DNA from: JAOPZW01 sp963851295 | Lineage (GTDB): Bacteria; Actinomycetota; Thermoleophilia; Solirubrobacterales; Solirubrobacteraceae | DNA length: 64,000 nucleotides | Reading direction: 5' to 3' | Assembly: GCA_963851295.1 (NCBI GenBank) | Contig: CAWKOS010000005.1 | Location: 1 to 64,000 of the forward strand | Shown: piece after piece, positions 59,286 to 64,000 of the stretch | Layout of the letters: every line of letters starts with the position of its first letter | Numbering within the stretch: the stretch's first letter is position 1 | Program-made: the position numbers and the translations under genes | The notes under the pieces: model-generated | The model's database searches: none | What the model was told of the DNA's origin: nothing | Seen by the model: only the letters and a program-made list of their open reading frames with translations

Positions 59286-59492
59286 TCAGCCCCACTGCCG
59301 ATCGCCGAGGCGCGCCCGCAGCGAGGCGATCTCGGTGACCGCGGAGGCAACGTAGGCGGCCTCGGTGGCGAGGATCTCGTCCTCGAGATCGGCCATGTAG
59401 GCGGGCTCGCCGGCCAGCGGCGTCATCTGCGCGAGGGTGCGCTCGCGGAAGAGCTCCTCGAGCCTGCGCCGGTTGTCGAGAACGACGTCCAC
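59286..59492 (-). CDS. Small helical protein, paralogue A
   Basis: This 68-residue helical protein reads LEELFRERTLAQMTPLAGEP, YMADLEDEILATEAAYVASA, then VTEIASLRARLGDRQWG. The second half is nearly identical in pattern to the protein at 59721-59933. GTG 59492 is the likely start. No known domain; two amphipathic helices suggest a dimeric coiled coil. The pair flank a transporter remnant. Confidence 0.65.
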   Translation of the reverse strand: MDVVLDNRRRLEELFRERTLAQMTPLAGEPAYMADLEDEILATEAAYVASAVTEIASLRARLGDRQWG

Positions 59493-59718
59493 GACAACGG
59501 GGCGTTCATCGCGCGCGAACGGCGTTCCATCGGCTCGCCGCCGCGACCGCGGCGCGCACGGGTCACGACCGCCGCAAGGCCGGGCGGCAGGCGCCCGTCG
59601 GTCGACAGCCAGGAGCCCGCGAGGATCAGCAGCAGCCCGGCGACCGCGCCGGCCCCGGGGCGCTCGCCGAGCACGGTGACCCCGAGCTTGACCGCAACGA
59701 CCGGCGCGGCGCCCGTGG
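59493..59718 (-). pseudogene. EamA/DMT transporter C-terminal remnant
   Basis: In the minus frame running from 59718 into the paralogue A start, PTGAAPVVAVKLGVTVLGER and GAGAVAGLLLILAGSWLSTD form the last two helices and signature GER of an EamA-family transporter. There is no start codon or N-terminal domain: the homology begins right at the stop codon of the gene at 59721. It is a truncated leftover, probably of a deletion or of the small-gene duplication. Confidence 0.6.
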
Positions 59719-59720
59719 GC

Positions 59721-59933
59721 CTAGCCCCAGTTCTCGTCGCCGAGCTGCGCGCGCAGCTGCGCGATCTCGATGACCGCGGAACCGACGTAGGCGTGACGGG
59801 TGGCGAGGATCTCCTCTTCCAGGTCGGCCATGTAGCGCGGGTCGTCGCGCAGGGCCGTGTCGAGCGCGAGGACCCTCTCGTGCTCCAGGAGGGCGAGATG
59901 CTGCTTGATGTCGGTGGCGGTCTTGACGGACAT
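59721..59933 (-). CDS. Small helical protein, paralogue B
   Basis: This 70-residue helical protein reads DIKQHLALLEHERVLALDTA, then DDPRYMADLEEEILATRHAY, then VIEIAQLRAQLGDENWG. It shares YMADLE-EILAT, AYV-SAV-EIA-LRA-LGD and a final WG with paralogue A. ATG 59933 is the start. Intact and of normal length, it may be the original copy. Function unknown. Confidence 0.65.
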   Translation of the reverse strand: MSVKTATDIKQHLALLEHERVLALDTALRDDPRYMADLEEEILATRHAYVGSAVIEIAQLRAQLGDENWG

Positions 59934-60123
59934 GGCGGTCAGAGATTCAGAACTTCGTTGATGCTCCAGAGTTACGCAGCAAGTTGGAATCCGGTTGACA
60001 TCCATGCAGACGTACGGCTGGCCTCACTCCTTCCCGATGGCCACATCGGCCCACCCTGCAAGGCAAGTTGCGCCGGACCGGCGATCCGCCTGCCGCCAGT
60101 TCATGGATTAGGCTCGCGGCACG

Positions 60124-61206
60124 TTGGACGCTGTGTCACACGCCACGCGCGCGGACGGCGACGCAGTGCCGGGCGCGGCGCCCGTCGACGTCCGCCTTGT
60201 CGACCTCACGCGCCGCTTCGCGGACGTGACGGCCGTCGACGGGATCTCGCTCGACATCGAGCGCGGCGAGTTCTTCACCATGCTCGGTCCCTCGGGCTCG
60301 GGCAAGACGACGACCCTGCGCCTGATCGCGGGCTTCGAGCTGCCCGACGGCGGGCGCGTCGAGCTCGCGGGCACCGACGTCACCGGCCGCCCGCCCCACG
60401 CCCGCGACGTCAACACGGTCTTCCAGGACTACGCGCTGTTCCCGCACATGACCGTGCGCGAGAACGTCGAGTACGGGCTGCGCATCAGGAAGGTGGCCCG
60501 CGACGAGCGCCGCGCCCGCGCCGGCGAGGCGCTGGCCATGGTGCGCCTGGCCGACTACGGCGCGCGCAAGCCCGCGCAGCTCTCCGGCGGCCAGCGCCAG
60601 CGCGTCGCGCTGGCGCGCGCGATCGTCAACCGCCCGCAGGTGCTGCTGCTCGACGAGCCGCTCGGCGCCCTCGACCTCAAACTGCGTCAGGAGATGCAGG
60701 TCGAGCTCAAGCGCATCCAGGGCGAGGTCGGCATCACCTTCGTCTACGTCACCCACGACCAGGAGGAGGCGCTGACCATGAGCGACCGCCTGGCCGTGTT
60801 CAACGCCGGGCGCATCGAGCAGGTCGGCACGCCCGCCGACGTCTACGAGCACCCCGCCAACGAGTTCGTGGCGGGCTTCGTGGGCGTGTCGAACGTCGTC
60901 GAGCGCGGCGGCCGGCGCTTCACGATCCGCCCCGAGAAGGTGCGCCTGCTCGGCGAGGGCGAGGACGGCGGCGGCCTGCACGTCGAGGACGGCGCCGTGG
61001 CCGACGTCGCCTACGTCGGAATGGTCACCCGCTACCTCGTCGCGCTCGACGCGGGCGGCGAGCTGCAGGTGGTGCGCCAGAACCTCGAGACGTCGTCGGT
61101 GGACGCCCACGAGCTGCGCGGGCGCCGGGTGCGGGTCGCGTGGCGCGACGACCAGACGTTCGCGATCGAGGACGTGCAGTCACGCGAGGAGGAGGAGCGA
61201 GGATGA
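60124..61206 (+). CDS. potA: Polyamine-type ABC transporter ATP-binding protein
   Basis: This 360-residue ATPase has an N-terminal extension, then Walker A MLGPSGSGKTTTLRLIAGFE, Q-loop VFQDYALFPHMTV, signature QLSGGQRQRVALARAI, Walker B VLLLDEPLGALD and switch VYVTHDQEEALTM. A C-terminal TOBE domain (about 270-350: RRFTIRPEKVRLLG, VGMVTRYLVALDAGGELQV) matches the spermidine/putrescine and Fe/molybdate class. TTG 60124 is the assumed start; GTG 60133 is possible, and neither has an SD. Its stop overlaps the binding-protein ATG (ATGA). Confidence 0.92.
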   Translation: MDAVSHATRADGDAVPGAAPVDVRLVDLTRRFADVTAVDGISLDIERGEFFTMLGPSGSGKTTTLRLIAGFELPDGGRVELAGTDVTGRPPHARDVNTVFQDYALFPHMTVRENVEYGLRIRKVARDERRARAGEALAMVRLADYGARKPAQLSGGQRQRVALARAIVNRPQVLLLDEPLGALDLKLRQEMQVELKRIQGEVGITFVYVTHDQEEALTMSDRLAVFNAGRIEQVGTPADVYEHPANEFVAGFVGVSNVVERGGRRFTIRPEKVRLLGEGEDGGGLHVEDGAVADVAYVGMVTRYLVALDAGGELQVVRQNLETSSVDAHELRGRRVRVAWRDDQTFAIEDVQSREEEERG

Positions 61207-62423
61207 GCAAGCGAGGAACGTGGGCGGCCGTCCTGACGGCCGGCGCGCTGTTCGCCGCCGCCGGGTGCGGCGGCAGCGACGACGGCGGAGGCGGAGGGAG
61301 CACGGGCGGCGCCGGCAAGGCCAGCTCCGGCTTCAAGGTGCCGAAGGTGCCGATGGCGCAGAGCGTCGGCGCCGGGGAGGGCAAGCTCAACATCATCGCC
61401 TGGGCCGGCTACGCCGAGGACGGCTCGACCGACCCGAAGGTCGACTGGGTCACGCCGTTCGAGAAGCAGACCGGCTGCCAGGTCAACGTCAAGATCGGCA
61501 ATACGTCCGACGAGATGGTGACGCTCATGCGCACCGGCCAGTACGACGGCGTCTCGGCCTCGGGCGACGCGACCCTGCGCCTGATCGCCGGCGGCGACGT
61601 CGCGCCGGTCAACACCGACCTGGTGCCCAACTACGCGGACGTCTTCGCGCAGCTCAAGAACCAGGAGTTCAACTCGGTCAACGGGCAGATGTACGGCATC
61701 CCCCACGGCCGCGGCGCGAACCTGCTCATGTGGCGCTCGGACAAGGTGCCGGGCACGCTGGACTCCTGGAGCGCGGTCTTCGACCAGGCCTCGAAGTACA
61801 AGGGCAGCCTGACCGCCTACGACAACCCGATCTACATCGCCGACGCGGCGCTTTACCTGAAGGCGACCAAGCCCGACCTGAAGATCACCAACCCCTACGA
61901 GCTCGATGACAAGCAGTTCCAGGCCTCGGTCGACCTGCTCAAGGCCCAGCGTCAGAACATCGGCGAGTACTGGTCGGACTACACCAAGGAGCAGGCGGCG
62001 TTCACGAGCGGCGACTCGACCGTCGGCACCACCTGGCAGGTGATCGCCAACCTACTCGACGCCGACAAGGTCAAGGTCAAGACCACGCTGCCCAAGGAGG
62101 GCGCCACCGGCTGGTCGGACACGTGGATGATCTCGTCGAAGTCCAAGCATCCCAACTGCATGTACAAGTGGATGAACTGGATCATCTCGCCGAAGGTCAA
62201 CGCCGAGGTCGCCGAGTGGTTCGGCGAGGCGCCGTCCAACGCGAAGGCCTGCACCGAGACCTCGGACAAGAGCTTCTGCAAGACCTACCACGCCGACGAC
62301 CAGGCCTACTTCTCGAAGGTCTCCTACTGGACGACGCCGCGCAAGCAGTGCGGCGACGAGCGCGGCGACGTGTGCAAGGACTACTCCGCCTGGGTGCAGG
62401 CCTGGACGGAGATCAAGGGGTAA
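61203..62423 (+). CDS. potD: Polyamine-type ABC transporter substrate-binding lipoprotein
   Basis: This 406-residue extracytoplasmic binding protein starts with a lipoprotein signal (AAVLTAGALFAAAGC) and a Gly/Ser linker. The PotD-like fold shows LNIIAWAGYAEDG, VTPFEKQTGCQVNVKIGNTS, YDGVSASGDATLRLIAGGDV, GQMYGIPHGRGANLLMWRSD and WMNWIISPKVNAEVAEWFGE. The C-terminal third has four Cys (KACTETSDKSFCKTYH and KQCGDERGDVCKDY), probably two disulfides. Family members bind polyamines; other cationic amines are possible. Confidence 0.9.
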   Translation: MSKRGTWAAVLTAGALFAAAGCGGSDDGGGGGSTGGAGKASSGFKVPKVPMAQSVGAGEGKLNIIAWAGYAEDGSTDPKVDWVTPFEKQTGCQVNVKIGNTSDEMVTLMRTGQYDGVSASGDATLRLIAGGDVAPVNTDLVPNYADVFAQLKNQEFNSVNGQMYGIPHGRGANLLMWRSDKVPGTLDSWSAVFDQASKYKGSLTAYDNPIYIADAALYLKATKPDLKITNPYELDDKQFQASVDLLKAQRQNIGEYWSDYTKEQAAFTSGDSTVGTTWQVIANLLDADKVKVKTTLPKEGATGWSDTWMISSKSKHPNCMYKWMNWIISPKVNAEVAEWFGEAPSNAKACTETSDKSFCKTYHADDQAYFSKVSYWTTPRKQCGDERGDVCKDYSAWVQAWTEIKG

Positions 62424-63266
62424 GTGCGACCGAAGGGGCGACGGCGAGTCGAGCTCGGGCTGCTGCTCAGCGGGCCGCTGGGCTGGCTCGCCGTCGCGTA
62501 CCTGGGGTCGCTCGTCGTCCTCTTCATCTCGGCCTTCTGGAAGCTCGACGACTTCAGCGGCCTGATCGTCAAGCAGCCCACCTTCGACAACTTCAAGCTG
62601 CTGTGGAACAACCACGTCTACCGGACGATCGCGTTCCGCACGATCGGGATCGCCGCCCTGGTGACGGTCACCGACGCGATCCTCGCCTTCCCGATCGCCT
62701 TCTTCATGGCCAAGGTCGCCCGCCGGGCCACCCGCGGGCTGCTCATCGTCGGGATCCTCACGCCGCTGTGGGCCGCGTACCTCGTGAAGGTCTACGCGTG
62801 GCGCGAGATCCTCTCCGAGGACGGGATCCTCAACTGGGCGCTCTCGCCGTTGGGGCTCAAGGGGCCGGGCTTCGGCTTCGTCGCCACCTGGCTGGTCTTC
62901 AGCTACCTGTGGCTGCCGTACATGATCCTGCCCATCTACGCGGGCCTCGAACGGATCCCCGCCTCGATGCTCGACGCCTCCAGCGACCTCGGCGGGCGCC
63001 CGGGGACGACCTTCCGCCGCGTGGTCCTGCCGCTCGCCTTCCCCGCCGTGGTGGCGGGCTCGATCTTCACCTTCTCGCTGACGCTGGGCGACTACATCAC
63101 GCCCCAGCTCGTCTCCTCGACGCAGTTCATCGGCAACGTGGTCTACGCCAACGTCGGGGTGGCCAACAACCTCCCGCTCGCCGCCGCCTTCGCGACCGTG
63201 CCGGTCGTCGTGATGATCGTCTACCTGCTCGTCGCCCGGCGCCTGGGCGCCTTCGAGGCCCTGTAG
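62424..63266 (+). CDS. potB: Polyamine-type ABC transporter permease (PotB-like)
   Basis: This 280-residue permease has six membrane segments, from GPLGWLAVAYLGSLVVLFIS to VPVVVMIVYLLVARRLG. The binding-protein-dependent transport motif lies in the DASSDLGGRPGTTFRRVVLP loop (EAA-like), which docks with the ATPase. Start is GTG 62424, directly after the potD stop codon. It pairs with the second permease encoded next. Confidence 0.92.
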   Translation: MRPKGRRRVELGLLLSGPLGWLAVAYLGSLVVLFISAFWKLDDFSGLIVKQPTFDNFKLLWNNHVYRTIAFRTIGIAALVTVTDAILAFPIAFFMAKVARRATRGLLIVGILTPLWAAYLVKVYAWREILSEDGILNWALSPLGLKGPGFGFVATWLVFSYLWLPYMILPIYAGLERIPASMLDASSDLGGRPGTTFRRVVLPLAFPAVVAGSIFTFSLTLGDYITPQLVSSTQFIGNVVYANVGVANNLPLAAAFATVPVVVMIVYLLVARRLGAFEAL

Positions 63267-63269
63267 GCG

Positions 63270-64000
63270 ATGCAGCTCTCGGGCGCCTCGAAGTGGCTGC
63301 TGCGGCTCGGGACCGGGCTCACGCTCGCCTTCCTCTACATCCCGCTCGTGGTCATCGCGATCTACGCGTTCAACTCCACGCGCGTGCAGAAGTGGCCGCC
63401 GGCGGGGCTGACGTTCTCGTGGTTCGAGAAGGCCTTCCACAACCCGGGCGTGCGCGACGCGCTGTGGACGAGCATCAAGGCCGGCCTGCTCGCGACCCTC
63501 GTCGCCCTCGTGCTCGGGACGCTGGCCTCGATCGCCGTCGCGCGCTACGAGTTCTTCGGCCGCGAGGGCATCTCGTTCCTCGTGCTCCTGCCCATCGCCC
63601 TGCCGGGCATCGTGACCGGCATGGCGCTGAACTCGACCTTCACGCAGGTGCTCGGCGTCGAGCTCGGGCTGCTGACGATCGTCATCGGCCACGCGACCTT
63701 CTGCATCGTCGTCGTCTTCAACAACGTCGTCGCGCGATTGCGCCGCACCTCGCGCTCGTTCGAGGAGGCCTCGGCCGACCTCGGCGCCAACGGCCTGCAG
63801 ACCTTCCGCTACGTCCTCTTCCCGCAGCTGCGCTCGGCGCTCGTCGCGGGCGCGCTGCTCGCCTTCGCGCTGAGCTTCGACGAGGTCATCGTCACGACGT
63901 TCACCGCCGGCCAGCAGGAGACGCTGCCGATCTGGATCTTCGCCAACCTCTCGCGCCCGCGGCAGCTTCCGATCGTCAACGTCGTCGCCGTGCTGGCGAT
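63270..64000 (+). CDS. potC: Polyamine-type ABC transporter permease (PotC-like), partial at window end
   Basis: The open frame runs from ATG 63270, 4 bp after potB, to the end of the window without a stop (243 codons visible). It has LRLGTGLTLAFLYIPLVVIA, YAFNSTRVQKWPPAGLTFSW, IALPGIVTGMALNSTF, and the EAA loop EEASADLGANGLQTFRYVLF. FDEVIVTTFTAGQQETLP followed by WIFANLSRP is the usual PotC ending, so only about 20-30 residues are likely missing. It completes the four-gene transporter. Confidence 0.92.
   Translation, partial: MQLSGASKWLLRLGTGLTLAFLYIPLVVIAIYAFNSTRVQKWPPAGLTFSWFEKAFHNPGVRDALWTSIKAGLLATLVALVLGTLASIAVARYEFFGREGISFLVLLPIALPGIVTGMALNSTFTQVLGVELGLLTIVIGHATFCIVVVFNNVVARLRRTSRSFEEASADLGANGLQTFRYVLFPQLRSALVAGALLAFALSFDEVIVTTFTAGQQETLPIWIFANLSRPRQLPIVNVVAVLA

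Noticed and set aside
58875..61202. 776-codon open stretch upstream of and in frame with potD
   Set aside because: It crosses antisense genes and potA in another frame; the lipoprotein signal and ATGA overlap fix the potD start at 61203.

Overview
The window is GC-rich DNA with dense, often overlapping genes, frequent GTG/TTG starts and many start codons that lack a Shine-Dalgarno (SD) sequence. With an RpoD-type sigma factor, ClpP, PgsA and a large glycerol/dihydroxyacetone cluster, this fits a chromosome of an Actinomycetota bacterium, most likely a soil member of the Thermoleophilia/Solirubrobacterales. That placement is inferred from gene style; no rRNA is present to confirm it.

Region 1 (1-13.9 kb) is mobile and partly decayed. 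It has two IS1380-family elements (one with exact ends and a CTAA target duplication), transposase and metallophosphoesterase remnants, an acetate-transporter gene, an IS110 remnant, an IS630 element with exact ends, a MobF relaxase-helicase, a HigB/Xre toxin-antitoxin pair, a frameshifted excisionase, a second small HTH protein and a tyrosine integrase that ends next to a tRNA-Thr gene. This looks like the integrase end of an integrative conjugative or mobilizable element inserted at tRNA-Thr. The IS630 copy cuts through the 3' end of the relaxase locus.

Region 2 (14-39.7 kb) is chromosomal. It holds a TIR-WD40 protein, a Nudix hydrolase, a MarR-PDZ fusion regulator, an FKBP lipoprotein, a tandem GGDEF/HD-GYP pair whose second member has lost its catalytic motifs, an SDR without its catalytic Tyr/Lys paired with a redoxin, tRNA-Tyr, rpoD, folE2, an ABC-2 exporter with a divergent MerR regulator, an aldo/keto reductase behind a MerR-like operator, clpP, a serine hydrolase, a GDPD-FAH pair, a TIM44-like protein and an epimerase-pgsA pair.

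Region 3 (39.7-53.7 kb) is a glycerol/dihydroxyacetone catabolic locus. On the minus strand, glpF-dhaK-dhaL-glpK run to a hairpin, followed by glpX-glpA-glpB-glpC-dhaM. Divergently there is an iclR-type regulator followed by a second glpK. A palindrome overlapping the predicted glpF -35 box is the likely regulator site. Glycerol enters by GlpF, is phosphorylated by GlpK and oxidised to DHAP by GlpABC. Dihydroxyacetone is phosphorylated by DhaKLM, where DhaM carries its own complete Enzyme I and so may not need other PTS proteins.

Region 4 (53.7-64 kb) has a DUF1835 protein, an acyltransferase, two small acidic repeat proteins behind a triple SD-like repeat, a fatty-acid desaturase, a PucR-type regulator, a SIMPL protein, two paralogous ~70-residue proteins flanking an EamA transporter remnant, and a polyamine-type ABC transporter (ATPase, binding lipoprotein, two permeases) that runs off the right edge.
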